NCBI GenBank assembly: GCA_027491235.1
Contig: JAIXWO010000026.1
Coordinates: 1-64,000 of the forward strand
From: Sphingomonadales bacterium
Lineage (GTDB): Bacteria; Pseudomonadota; Alphaproteobacteria; Sphingomonadales; Sphingomonadaceae
Direction: 5' to 3'
DNA: 64,000 nucleotides
Shown here: positions 36,878 to 45,759 of the stretch, piece by piece
Position numbering within the stretch: position 1 is the stretch's first letter
How the letters are laid out: every line of letters begins with the position of its first letter
Notes under the pieces: model-generated
What the model was told of the DNA's origin: nothing
Database searches by the model: none
What the model saw: only the letters and a program-made list of their open reading frames with translations
Program-made: the position numbers and the translations under genes

Positions 36878-37671
36878 AGAGTTTTTTCCGCCTGTTTTGC
36901 GAGCGCACGAAGCCGGTCTTCGGCATCCGAACGCAGAACCACATCGCCGACCACAATCAGGGCCGGGCTCTTCACTCCGTCACGGGCGATCATGTCGCCC
37001 AGATCGGTCAATATCGTGCGGATGGCGCGTGCGCCCTGCCGCGTGCCGCGTTCCAGCACCGCGACCGGCATATCAGGCGACACGCCGTCGGCGATCAGCT
37101 TTTCGGCAATCTCGTTTGCCGTGGCCACGCCCATGTAAATCACCAGCGTCCGGCCCTTGCCCGCAAGGCCTGACCAGTCTTGTTCGGACAGGCCTTTGCA
37201 CTGGCCCGCCACAAAGCTGACGGCGCTAGAGGCATCGCGGTGGGTGAGGGGGAGCATCGCCTGCGCGGCACAGCCGACGGCGGACGAAATGCCGGGGATC
37301 ACCTCAACATCGACACCATCGGCGCGGCATTCTTCGGCTTCTTCGCCGCCACGCCCGAAGATGAACGGGTCACCGCATTTCAGGCGGATCACAAGATGTC
37401 CGGCCCGCGCTTCAGCGACGAGGAGTGCGTTGATCTGGTCTTGCGGCACCGTGTGGCGGCTGCGCTGTTTGGCAACGGAGATGTAACGCGCCTTGGGGTT
37501 GCCGAGCGCCAAGATGGCGTCGTCGACGAGCCCATCATGGACGATCACGTCCGCTGCCGCGAGCGCGCGGGCGGCTTTGATCGTCAACAGGTCAGGATCG
37601 CCCGGCCCCGCGCCGACAAGTATGACTCGTCCAGAATTCATGGATGGCAGATGGGCCGGATGCTGCGCCAT
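36874..37671 (-). CDS. cobA: Uroporphyrinogen-III C-methyltransferase
   Basis: This 265-residue enzyme makes precorrin-2 by adding two methyl groups to uroporphyrinogen III, supplying siroheme for the sulfite reductase in the same operon. Signatures are VILVGAGPGDPDLLT, the R-L-K-C-G-D-P-F-I-F-G-R-G-G-E-E segment and V-I-P-G-I-S-S-A. There is no fused oxidase/ferrochelatase domain, so siroheme completion needs another gene. No clear ribosome site separates the ATG at 37671 from one ten codons later (37641). Confidence 0.93.
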   Translation of the reverse strand: MAQHPAHLPSMNSGRVILVGAGPGDPDLLTIKAARALAAADVIVHDGLVDDAILALGNPKARYISVAKQRSRHTVPQDQINALLVAEARAGHLVIRLKCGDPFIFGRGGEEAEECRADGVDVEVIPGISSAVGCAAQAMLPLTHRDASSAVSFVAGQCKGLSEQDWSGLAGKGRTLVIYMGVATANEIAEKLIADGVSPDMPVAVLERGTRQGARAIRTILTDLGDMIARDGVKSPALIVVGDVVLRSDAEDRLRALAKQAEKTL

Positions 37672-37694
37672 CGCAAAGCAGAGAATATTGCCTG

Positions 37695-39128
37695 CTATTT
37701 AGCGAAACTTGGCGAGATGTCCTTCAGGCCGATGCCAATGGAGGCGCGGGCCTGTTCTTCTTCTGTCGAAACCACGGGATAGGCGCAGTAATCCGCCGCA
37801 TAATAAGCGCTTGGGCGGTGGTTACCTGAAAGGCCAACGCCGCCAAAGGGCGCCGATGAAGGTGCACCGTTGGTCGGGCGGTTCCAGTTGATCACGCCGG
37901 CGCGGACGTTCGCCCAGAAGCGGTCATATTGCTGCGGTGTGCCGCCGATGAGGGATGCGGACAGGCCATAGCGTGTGGCATTGGCTTCCTCGATCGCGGC
38001 GTCGAAATCAGGCACGCGCACCATCTGCAGAATGGGGCCGAACAGTTCAACGTCAGGCCGCTCGCTCGCGTCCGTCATGTCGATCAGCGCCGGGGTCAGG
38101 AACGGGCGGCCTTCAATGGGGCGCAGCAATTGGATGATCGGCACACCGCCCTTCATCATCAGTGTCAGGAAACTTTCCTGAAGGTTGTCTGCCACCTCAT
38201 TGTCGATCACCGGCCCCATGAAGGGGGCGGGATCAGAAAAGGGTTCGCCCACAATCAAGCGGCTGGTGAGCTTGCTGATTTCGTCGACCAGCGGCTTATG
38301 CATGCCATCGCGCACAATCAGGCGGGAAGCGGCGGTGCAGCGTTGCCCTGCGCTCAGATAGGCGGACTGGACGACCAGTATCGCGGCGGTTGCAACATCG
38401 GGCGTGTCCCACACGACGATGGGGTTGTTGCCGCCCATTTCCAGCGCGAGCATCTTGCCCGGCTGGTCTGCAAACTGGCGGTTCAGCGCAATGCCGGTGC
38501 GGGCGGAGCCAGTGAACAATATGCCTTCGACATCAGGATGCGACACCAGCGCTTTGCCGTGATCGATGCCACCGATGACCAGCCGGAGCACGCCTGTCGG
38601 CACGCCCGCGGCGTGGAACAGATCGACCAGCATCTTGCCGGTTGCGGGCGTTTTCTCGGACGGTTTGAAAACGACAGCATTGCCCGCGAGCAGTGCCGGG
38701 ACAATGTGCCCGTTCGGCAGATGCGCGGGGAAGTTATACGGCCCAAGGACGGCCATAACGCCATGTGGCTTGTGGCGGATGGCCGTGCGCGCGCCAAGAT
38801 TACCCTCCAACCGGCGCTGCGGCGTGCGTTCCGCATAAGCGCGGATCGAAATTTCAACCTTGTTGATGACCGATTCGACTTCGGTGCGGGCTTCCCAAAG
38901 GGGCTTGCCGGTTTCGCGCGAGATGCAGTCTGCAAGGGCATCGGACTTTTGCCGAACAACATTCACAAAGCGGCGCAGCGTTTCTACGCGGACGGTCAGT
39001 GGGCGGGCGCTCCACTCCGGTCCGGCATCCCGCGCCAGAGCGACTTCTGCCTCTACATCGCTCACAGGGCCGCGCCAAAAGGCTGCACCCGTTGCAGGCT
39101 CGATGGAAATGATCTCAGTCTCAGGCAT
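37695..39128 (-). CDS. astD: Succinylglutamate-semialdehyde dehydrogenase (AstD-like)
   Basis: This 477-residue aldehyde dehydrogenase has GPYNFPAHLPNGHIVPAL (about 150-167), the FTGSARTG cofactor loop, EMGGNNP with the general base Glu, and the nucleophilic Cys in SAGQRCTAASR. It oxidises succinylglutamate semialdehyde in the arginine succinyltransferase route. No astA, astB, astC or astE is in the window, so substrate assignment rests on sequence resemblance. The start at 39128 fits family length; an upstream TTG at 39170 is possible. It precedes cobA by 23 bases. Confidence 0.85.
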   Translation of the reverse strand: MPETEIISIEPATGAAFWRGPVSDVEAEVALARDAGPEWSARPLTVRVETLRRFVNVVRQKSDALADCISRETGKPLWEARTEVESVINKVEISIRAYAERTPQRRLEGNLGARTAIRHKPHGVMAVLGPYNFPAHLPNGHIVPALLAGNAVVFKPSEKTPATGKMLVDLFHAAGVPTGVLRLVIGGIDHGKALVSHPDVEGILFTGSARTGIALNRQFADQPGKMLALEMGGNNPIVVWDTPDVATAAILVVQSAYLSAGQRCTAASRLIVRDGMHKPLVDEISKLTSRLIVGEPFSDPAPFMGPVIDNEVADNLQESFLTLMMKGGVPIIQLLRPIEGRPFLTPALIDMTDASERPDVELFGPILQMVRVPDFDAAIEEANATRYGLSASLIGGTPQQYDRFWANVRAGVINWNRPTNGAPSSAPFGGVGLSGNHRPSAYYAADYCAYPVVSTEEEQARASIGIGLKDISPSFAK

Positions 39129-39222
39129 GCTGGGCTCGATACATTCGTTGAGAAGGTCGATATCGGACAATGGTGAACGTCTCTTTACTGCAGGGATGGC
39201 TGAAAAGCAGCCTTTTCCTCAT

Positions 39223-40620
39223 TTACGACATCGCTTCGCCCAACTGTCGGATTTGCCGAACTTTATTTTCTAGGAACGTCCAATCATCGGCCTCGGCGAT
39301 TGGCGCCCATATGGCTTCGACTTCCGCGATATGCATCGAACAGGGCCCGACGCCCTGCCAATAGGGGTGGTCAAAGCTGCGGGACGGCACATAGCCCTGC
39401 AAGGCGCGGGTCAGCGGTTCAAAATACTCATTGCTGTAGAGACTGGCGTCTGCGCGCTCCCTTAGTTGCCCGCCAGCCCAGTCAAAATAAAAGCGGTCAA
39501 TCTCCACCTTGCTGGTGAATAGCGCCGTCTCCAGGGCGGTGACGACGGCGATGTCGTCGCGCTCGCTCCGCGGGGTGACGCCCAATCGCCGCAAGACGCG
39601 TTCGACAATCGCCTTGCGATAGGCAGGGGCATAGCCTTCAATGGCCTCCACCAGCGCATCCCGGTCCGCAATGGCCAGCAGCGCATTGGCGAGTTGGACG
39701 GCGTCCCAATGGATCGCTTCAGCCTGACGGCCAAAGGCATAGAGCCCCTGTTCGTCAAAATAGGCGGCGGTGAAGTTGGGGTCGAAGGTCGGTGTCCAGC
39801 GCCAGGGGCCATAGTCAAAGCTTTCGCCCGAGACGTTGATGTTGTCGCTGTTGAGGACGCCGTGGACAAAGCCCGCCGCCATGAAGCTGGCCGCCATCTG
39901 CGCGGTTCGCGCGATCACCAGCCGGACCAAGCGGACGGGGGCGTTGGCGTCGTCGCCCTGCTCTTCGCCGTAATAATGGCGCAGCGCATAGGCCGTCAGG
40001 CGGCGGAGGTTGTCCTCTTCCCCCAAAGTCGCCAGCCGTTGGAAGCTGCCGATGCGGATATGGCCGTGGGACAGGCGGATCAGCACAGCGGAACGCGTCG
40101 GGCTGGGTTCATCGCCGCGGTGGAGCGCTTCGCCTGTCTCGATGACGGAGAAGGTTCGGCTTGTTTCGACGCCCAAGGCCTCCAGCAGTTCTGTCGCCAG
40201 AATTTCGCGGACCGCGCCTTTCAGTGTCAGCCTTCCATCGCCCGACCGGCTATGGGGTGTCTGGCCAGACCCCTTGGTGCCAAGGTCCATCAGGCGGCCC
40301 GCCCTGTCGTGCATTTGCGCGAACAAAAAGCCGCGCCCGTCCCCGATATTGGGGTTGTACACGCGGAATTGATGGCCGTGATAGCGCAGGGCCAGCGGCT
40401 CGGGCAGACTGCCGGGAAGCGGCTCAAACCGCCCGAAATGGCGCACCCAATCGGCATCGTTCAACGTATCGAGCCCCACAGTTGCGGCGGCCCGATCATT
40501 GCGGAAGCGCAAAATGGTTTCGGGGAAATCGGCGGCCCGCACAGGATCTGCAAGAAAGTCAGCGACTTCGTCTATGGTGCGGGCGGGATGGAAAAGCGGT
40601 GCTTGCGGGATGGAAGACAT
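39223..40620 (-). CDS. selO: Protein adenylyltransferase SelO (YdiU/UPF0061)
   Basis: This 465-residue pseudokinase-fold enzyme transfers AMP to protein hydroxyls. Family landmarks are RYHGHQFRVYNP, the D-L-G-T-K-G-S-G-Q-T-P segment, SGDGRLTLKGAVRE, then GFVHGVLNSDNINVSGESFDYGP, whose DN and D-Y-G residues bind metal. SelO is linked to redox homeostasis in E. coli. The selenocysteine near the C-terminus of eukaryotic SelO has no counterpart here. It is divergent from the hydrolase gene by 8 bases. Confidence 0.93.
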   Translation of the reverse strand: MSSIPQAPLFHPARTIDEVADFLADPVRAADFPETILRFRNDRAAATVGLDTLNDADWVRHFGRFEPLPGSLPEPLALRYHGHQFRVYNPNIGDGRGFLFAQMHDRAGRLMDLGTKGSGQTPHSRSGDGRLTLKGAVREILATELLEALGVETSRTFSVIETGEALHRGDEPSPTRSAVLIRLSHGHIRIGSFQRLATLGEEDNLRRLTAYALRHYYGEEQGDDANAPVRLVRLVIARTAQMAASFMAAGFVHGVLNSDNINVSGESFDYGPWRWTPTFDPNFTAAYFDEQGLYAFGRQAEAIHWDAVQLANALLAIADRDALVEAIEGYAPAYRKAIVERVLRRLGVTPRSERDDIAVVTALETALFTSKVEIDRFYFDWAGGQLRERADASLYSNEYFEPLTRALQGYVPSRSFDHPYWQGVGPCSMHIAEVEAIWAPIAEADDWTFLENKVRQIRQLGEAMS

Positions 40621-40628
40621 ACCGCGAT

Positions 40629-41504
40629 ATGGAGGGGATGGGTGGCCAAGCGCAATACTCGGACGGTTATTGGACGTCGAAAGACGGCCTGACGCTGCAT
40701 TACCGCGATTATGCGGGCAGTAAGAGCCGCCCGCCGATCATCTGTATTCCGGGTCTCACGCGGAATGCGCGGGACTTTGAACATGTGGCCAAGCGGCTGG
40801 CAGGCGACTGGCGCGTGATCTGTGTCGAACTGCGCGGGCGCGGGGAAAGCGCCTATGCCAAGGACCCGATGACCTATGTTCCCGCCACCTATGTGGAGGA
40901 CATGGAGCTTCTGCTGGCTGAACTGAAGATCAAGAAGTTCGTTTCGATCAGCACCTCGCTCGGCGGACTGGTGACGATGCTGCTGGCGGCCGCCAAGCCG
41001 GGCCGCGTCGTCGGCGCGTTGCTCAATGACATCGGGCCGGTGCTCGACCCGCGCGGTCTTGCCCGCATCCGGTCCAGCGTCGGACGCAGCCATAATTGGC
41101 CGACATGGATTCACGCTGCGCGCGATCTGGGGGAGCAGCAGCGTGTGGTCTACCCGTCTTACACGCTGGAAGACTGGCTGGCCTATGCCAAGCGGGTCTG
41201 CCGCCTGACCAAACAGGGGCGGGTCGTCTTTGATCATGATCTGCGCATTGCGGAGCCGCTAAAGGCTGACCCTGGCCTCGCCGTGGACCTTTGGCCCTTT
41301 TATGAAGCGTTGGGCGAGGCCCCCATTGCCATCTTGCGCGGCGGATTGTCTGATCTGTTGAGTGAAGCGACCGCCAAAGACATGGCGCGTCGCCTGCCCA
41401 ACGCAAAGCTGACGACCGTGAGCGGCGTCGGCCATGCGCCTGCCCTCAATGAACCTGCGGCGACGCGGGCGATCGGGGCGCTTCTGAAAGCTGTCATGAC
41501 GTGA
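40629..41504 (+). CDS. Alpha/beta hydrolase
   Basis: This 291-residue alpha/beta-hydrolase has the oxyanion-loop P-I-I-C-I-P-G-L-T-R segment near residue 35, the nucleophile elbow STSLGGLVT (S in a S-x-S-x-G-G context), the acidic residue region GGLSDLLS and the final GVGHAP histidine. Substrate is unknown. Two in-frame ATGs exist (40629 and 40638), and GGAGGGG lies between them, too near to decide. It overlaps the glycosyltransferase start (GTGA). Confidence 0.82.
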   Translation: MEGMGGQAQYSDGYWTSKDGLTLHYRDYAGSKSRPPIICIPGLTRNARDFEHVAKRLAGDWRVICVELRGRGESAYAKDPMTYVPATYVEDMELLLAELKIKKFVSISTSLGGLVTMLLAAAKPGRVVGALLNDIGPVLDPRGLARIRSSVGRSHNWPTWIHAARDLGEQQRVVYPSYTLEDWLAYAKRVCRLTKQGRVVFDHDLRIAEPLKADPGLAVDLWPFYEALGEAPIAILRGGLSDLLSEATAKDMARRLPNAKLTTVSGVGHAPALNEPAATRAIGALLKAVMT

Positions 41505-42631
41505 CCCGCCGCATCCTGCATTGCCATTCCACCTTTTCTCTGGGTGGGAAGGAAGCGCGGGCGGTGCGGTTGATGAACGCCTTTGGTGACGCCGCTGAAC
41601 ACACCATCCTGTCCGCTGTGCCAGACCAGATGGGCGCCCGTGACGCGATTGACCCGGCGATCGCCGTCCACTTCCCAACCGACGCCCCCTCGCTCCAGGG
41701 TAAGCCGGGGCCGGGCCGCTACCGGACGCTGGCAGACTATATGCGCGGGTTCGATCTGGTGTTGAGCTATAATTGGGGATCCATGGATGTCGTCGGCGCG
41801 CGGCGGATGTTCCCCGCGGGATGCCCGCCGCTGATCCACCATGAAGACGGCTTTAACGCCGACGAAGCGGACCGGCTCAACTGGAAGCGCAATCTGTTCC
41901 GGCGGATGATGTTGCCCGCAGCAGAAGCGCTGGTGGTGCCGAGCGAGCGGCTGGAGGAGATTGCGCGCACCATCTGGCATCAGCCGAAGGATCGGCTCCA
42001 CCGTATTCCCAATGGCATTGATACGGCCCGCTATGCCGTCCCGCCCGAGGCCGGGGCCATCCCGGGCCTCACGAGACAAGACGGCGATGTCATCATCGGA
42101 ACGCTTGCGGGACTGCGGGCGGTGAAGAACCTGCCCCGCCTTGTACGGGCCGTGGCGGCGCTGCCGACGCACGTGAAGCTGGTGATCGTGGGTGAGGGGC
42201 CAGAGCGCGCGACCATCGTGGCAGAGGCAACTGGGCTTGGCATGGCGGATCGCCTGCTGATGCCGGGCTTCCTTGCCGAACCGCATCGCTATGTCGGCCA
42301 TTTCGACATTTTCGCATTGTCGTCGGACAGTGAACAATTCCCGATCTCGCTGGTGGAGGCGATGGCGGCTGGTCTGCCCGCCGTTGCGACGGATGTGGGC
42401 GACGTGAAGGCGATGGTCGCTTATGAAAACCGCGATCTCATTGTGCCGGCGAACGAAGAAGCGTCTTTTGTAGCGGCGCTTGATCTTCTGTCATGGGATG
42501 CAACCATGCGGCGTCAGCTTGGTTCTGCCAATGCGCAAAAAGCGCGTGCGGACTTTGACGAAACGGCGATGATCTCGCATTATGCGGCGCTCTATGGTCT
42601 GCCCGATCCGACCACCGGCGTTGCCGCATAA
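41501..42631 (+). CDS. Glycosyltransferase family 4 (GT-B fold)
   Basis: This 376-residue protein has the GT4 pattern: an N-terminal HSTFSLGGKEARAVRL acceptor region, IPNGIDTARY, GLRAVKNLPRLV, IVGEGPERA and the C-terminal donor-binding E-Q-F-P-I-S-L-V-E-A-M-A-A-G-L-P motif. Such enzymes use nucleotide sugars to build polysaccharides or glycolipids. No other polysaccharide genes are nearby, so the product is unknown. GTG start overlaps the hydrolase stop by 4 bases. Confidence 0.88.
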   Translation: MTRRILHCHSTFSLGGKEARAVRLMNAFGDAAEHTILSAVPDQMGARDAIDPAIAVHFPTDAPSLQGKPGPGRYRTLADYMRGFDLVLSYNWGSMDVVGARRMFPAGCPPLIHHEDGFNADEADRLNWKRNLFRRMMLPAAEALVVPSERLEEIARTIWHQPKDRLHRIPNGIDTARYAVPPEAGAIPGLTRQDGDVIIGTLAGLRAVKNLPRLVRAVAALPTHVKLVIVGEGPERATIVAEATGLGMADRLLMPGFLAEPHRYVGHFDIFALSSDSEQFPISLVEAMAAGLPAVATDVGDVKAMVAYENRDLIVPANEEASFVAALDLLSWDATMRRQLGSANAQKARADFDETAMISHYAALYGLPDPTTGVAA

Positions 42632-42740
42632 CGTCGATTCATTTTGACCCTAATTTCGTTCGGACGAGCGAACAAAATCCGCGCATTTTGAATTCAACTG
42701 CGTATAGGGGTCGCACAAAAGGGATGCTGACAGGGGCGCT

Positions 42741-44144
42741 ATGTTTAAGGGATTGAAGCCGATCGTTTATCACGGACGCGAAGTCTGGCCGCTGGTTGAA
42801 GGCGGCAAGGGCGTTTCTGCGACCAACCATGCCAGTTCCGGCGCTTGGGCAGCGGCCGGCGGCATTGGCACTGTCTCTGCGGTCAACGCGGACAGCTATG
42901 ATCCGACCGGCAAGATCGCGCCTCAAGTGTACGACGGCAAGACGCGTCGGGAACGGCATGAAGAGCTGATCCAGTTCGGCATTGAAGGCGCCGTTGCACA
43001 GGTGAAGCTGGCGCATGAGATCTCGTCGGGCAAGGGCGCCATCAACATCAACGTCCTTTGGGAAATGGGCGGCGCGCAGCCGATTTTGCGCGGCGTTCTG
43101 GAACAGACCAAGGGCCTGATCCACGGCGTCACCTGTGGCGCGGGCATGCCGTACAAGCTGTCTGAAATTGCCGCTGAATTTGGTGTTTCCTACCTTCCGA
43201 TCGTCAGCTCCGGCCGCGCCTTCCGCGCGTTGTGGAAGCGGGCATATTCTAAGGTTCCAGAGCTTTTGGGCGCGGTCGTCTATGAAGATCCCTGGCTGGC
43301 GGGTGGCCATAACGGCCTGTCCAACGCCGAAGATCCGTTGAAGCCCGAAGATCCTTATCCCCGCGTGAAAGCGCTGCGCGATGTGATGCGTGAAGCGGGC
43401 ATTCCCGACACTACGCCGATCGTTATGGCCGGTGGCGTCTGGTATCTGCGCGACTGGAATGACTGGATCGACAATCCCGAACTCGGCCAGATTGCCTTCC
43501 AGTTCGGCACACGGCCCCTGCTGACGCAGGAAAGCCCGATCCCTTCAGGCTGGAAAGACCGGTTGATGACGCTGGAGGAAGGCGATGTCCTTCTCCACAA
43601 ATTCTCGCCGACGGGCTTTTATTCGAGCGCGGTGAAGACGCCGTTTCTGCTCAACCTTCAGGCCCGTAGCGACCGCCAGATCGCTTATGGCCGCGAACAG
43701 ACGGAAACGCTGACGCACGAACTCGACGTCGGTGTGAAGGGCAAGAATTACTGGGTGTCGCTCGCCGATCTGAAGCGCGCGCGCGAATGGTTTGGCGCAG
43801 GCTTTGCCTTCGCGCTCAAGACACCGGCCGATACGCTCGTCTTCGTGACCGATGCGGAGCGCAAGGTGATCCAGAAGGATCAGGCCGACTGCATGGGCTG
43901 CCTGTCGCATTGCGGTTTCTCGTCATGGAAAGACCATGATGACTACACCACCGGCTATCTGGCGGACCCGCGCAGCTTCTGCATCCAAAAGACGCTGCAG
44001 GACATCGCCCATGGCGGCGATGTGGACCAGAACCTCATGTTTGCGGGGCACAACGCCTACAACTTCAAGCGCGACCCGTTCTATTCGAACGGCTTCGTGC
44101 CGACGGTAAAGCAGCTCGTTGACCGTATCCTGACCGGCGATTGA
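42741..44144 (+). CDS. Nitronate monooxygenase-like NAD(P)H-dependent flavin oxidoreductase
   Basis: This 467-residue protein belongs to the FMN-dependent nitronate monooxygenase/2-nitropropane dioxygenase superfamily. It has NHASSGAWAAAGGIGTVSA (flavin-binding start), GVTCGAGMP, P-I-V-S-S-G-R-A and M-A-G-G-V. The C-terminal extension has three cysteines in DCMGCLSHCGFS, possibly a metal or cluster site, which is not typical of small members. Substrate is unknown. It is convergent with the ammonium transporter gene, with a REPIN between. Confidence 0.82.
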   Translation: MFKGLKPIVYHGREVWPLVEGGKGVSATNHASSGAWAAAGGIGTVSAVNADSYDPTGKIAPQVYDGKTRRERHEELIQFGIEGAVAQVKLAHEISSGKGAININVLWEMGGAQPILRGVLEQTKGLIHGVTCGAGMPYKLSEIAAEFGVSYLPIVSSGRAFRALWKRAYSKVPELLGAVVYEDPWLAGGHNGLSNAEDPLKPEDPYPRVKALRDVMREAGIPDTTPIVMAGGVWYLRDWNDWIDNPELGQIAFQFGTRPLLTQESPIPSGWKDRLMTLEEGDVLLHKFSPTGFYSSAVKTPFLLNLQARSDRQIAYGREQTETLTHELDVGVKGKNYWVSLADLKRAREWFGAGFAFALKTPADTLVFVTDAERKVIQKDQADCMGCLSHCGFSSWKDHDDYTTGYLADPRSFCIQKTLQDIAHGGDVDQNLMFAGHNAYNFKRDPFYSNGFVPTVKQLVDRILTGD

Positions 44145-44185
44145 TCGGTTGGGCGTGCTGTATCTGACCGATACCGCCTAACAAT

Positions 44186-44293
44186 CCCGTTTGTGCTGAG
44201 CTTGTCGAAGCACGGTTCTTGCTTTGCTGCAAAGCAGGAAGGGCGGCCCTTCGACAGGCTCAGGGCGAACGGTCTTGGTTCAGCACAAACGGG
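44186..44293. repeat. REPIN-like element, 108 bases, second family
   Basis: CCCGTTTGTGCTGA (44186-44199) is perfectly repeated inverted as TCAGCACAAACGGG (44280-44293). Inside lie GAGCTTGTCGAAG and CTTCGACAGGCTC, again inverted with one mismatch, and a central TGCTTTG-ctg-CAAAGCA hairpin. The whole element folds on itself. The inner CCTTCGACAGGCTCAGG is a common repeat in sphingomonads. It probably stops transcription from both sides as well. Confidence 0.8.
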
Positions 44294-44310
44294 AGGGCTG
44301 TTGAGCCTCC

Positions 44311-45606
44311 CTAGTCCAGTTCCCACCCGCGTTCGCCGTGGCTGTGGAGGTCGAGGCCGTCATGTTCGGCTTCTTCATCCACGCGCATCGGGATCACGAA
44401 GGACACCATCCAGGCTGCGATCAGCGTCATGATGGCGGTCCATGCCGCCACAGTGACCACGCCGACCAATTGGGCGACCAACTGCGTCGAGACATTCGCG
44501 CCATCGGCAAAGCCGCCGCCGCCGAACATTTCTGAAAACAGGATGGGCATGAAGAGCGAGCCGAGGATGCCGCCGACACCGTGAACGGCAAAGACGTCGA
44601 GCGAGTCGTCGATCTTCCAATTGTGCTTCACAACCTGCACGAGGAAGAAGCAGACTGAGCCACCGAGCAGGCCGAGCAGGATGGCCCCCATTGGGCCAAT
44701 ATAGCCTGCCGCAGGTGTGACTGTGGCAAGCCCCGCCACCGCACCTGTGACGATGCCGATAGAGGTCGCCTTGCCGATGCGGATGCGCTCAATGAGTGAC
44801 CAGACCAAAGCGGCCGTGCACGCGGCGAGGTGCGTGTTGAAGATGGCGGTGGAGGCATCGTCATTTGCGGCCAAGGCAGAGCCACCGTTAAAGCCGAACC
44901 AGCCCACCCAGAGCAGGCCTGCGCCGACCATGGTCAAGGCCGGGCTGTGCGGAGCCAACAGCGTCTTGCTGAAGCCGCGGCGCGGCCCGAGCAGCTTGGC
45001 CACGATCAACGCGGCCACGCCGGCTGTTGTGTGGACAACAATGCCGCCCGCAAAATCGAGCGTGCCGACATCTGTAGCCAGCCAGCCGCCACCCCAGATC
45101 CAGCGGGCAACGGGCAGATAAACGAGGATTGTCCAAAGCGTGGAGAAGGCCACGACCCAGCCGAAGCGCACGCGCTCGACAAAGGCGCCAATAACCAAGG
45201 CGGGCGTGATGATCGCAAAGGTCATCTGGAAGAGCGCGAAGGTTGATTCCGGCAAGGTCGTCCCTGCGCGCAGATCGGCAAGGTTGGCCAGCATCGCATT
45301 GCCAAAGCCGCCGAGCCAGGGCGTCCCCTCACCAAAGACGAGGCTGTAGCCAAAAACGGCCCAGAGCAGCGAGACGGTGCAGAGGATGACAAAGCTGTGC
45401 ATGATGACCGACAGCACGTTCTTGGCTCGGACAAGGCCGCCATAGAACAGGCCAAGGCCGGGAATCGTCATCATCAAAACGAGGGCAGAGGCCGTCAGGA
45501 TCCACGCGGTGTCCCCGCTGTCGGATACAATTTCAGGCTGCGCATAGGCAGTCGCCGGAAATGCGAGCGCACCTGCAACAAGCGCCGCTAAACGACCCAA
45601 CTTCAT
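44311..45606 (-). CDS. amtB: Ammonium transporter
   Basis: This 431-residue membrane protein has a signal peptide (ending AYAQ) and 11 helices. Signatures are GDTAWILTASALVLMMTIPG near the N-terminus, FYGGLVRAKN, the pore histidines in VVHTTAGVAAL and VHGVGGI, and G-L-L-W-V-G-W-F-G-F-N-G-G. It conducts ammonia across the inner membrane. No glnK gene is adjacent, which is unusual for amtB. ATG at 45606 with AAGGGG upstream is preferred over an ATG 24 codons earlier. Confidence 0.95.
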   Translation of the reverse strand: MKLGRLAALVAGALAFPATAYAQPEIVSDSGDTAWILTASALVLMMTIPGLGLFYGGLVRAKNVLSVIMHSFVILCTVSLLWAVFGYSLVFGEGTPWLGGFGNAMLANLADLRAGTTLPESTFALFQMTFAIITPALVIGAFVERVRFGWVVAFSTLWTILVYLPVARWIWGGGWLATDVGTLDFAGGIVVHTTAGVAALIVAKLLGPRRGFSKTLLAPHSPALTMVGAGLLWVGWFGFNGGSALAANDDASTAIFNTHLAACTAALVWSLIERIRIGKATSIGIVTGAVAGLATVTPAAGYIGPMGAILLGLLGGSVCFFLVQVVKHNWKIDDSLDVFAVHGVGGILGSLFMPILFSEMFGGGGFADGANVSTQLVAQLVGVVTVAAWTAIMTLIAAWMVSFVIPMRVDEEAEHDGLDLHSHGERGWELD

Positions 45607-45759
45607 GCCTTTTCCCCTTGGACCCTTATTATTCGCGCGTTTGCTAAATGCAGATGCGCCGTCCTGCAAGTCCGACATGGGCTAAAATGGTCCCTTGACG
45701 GACGACCCGAAAGGCCATCACCCTCGCGCGTATACACGAGAGAAGGTTTCTGGCCGGTT

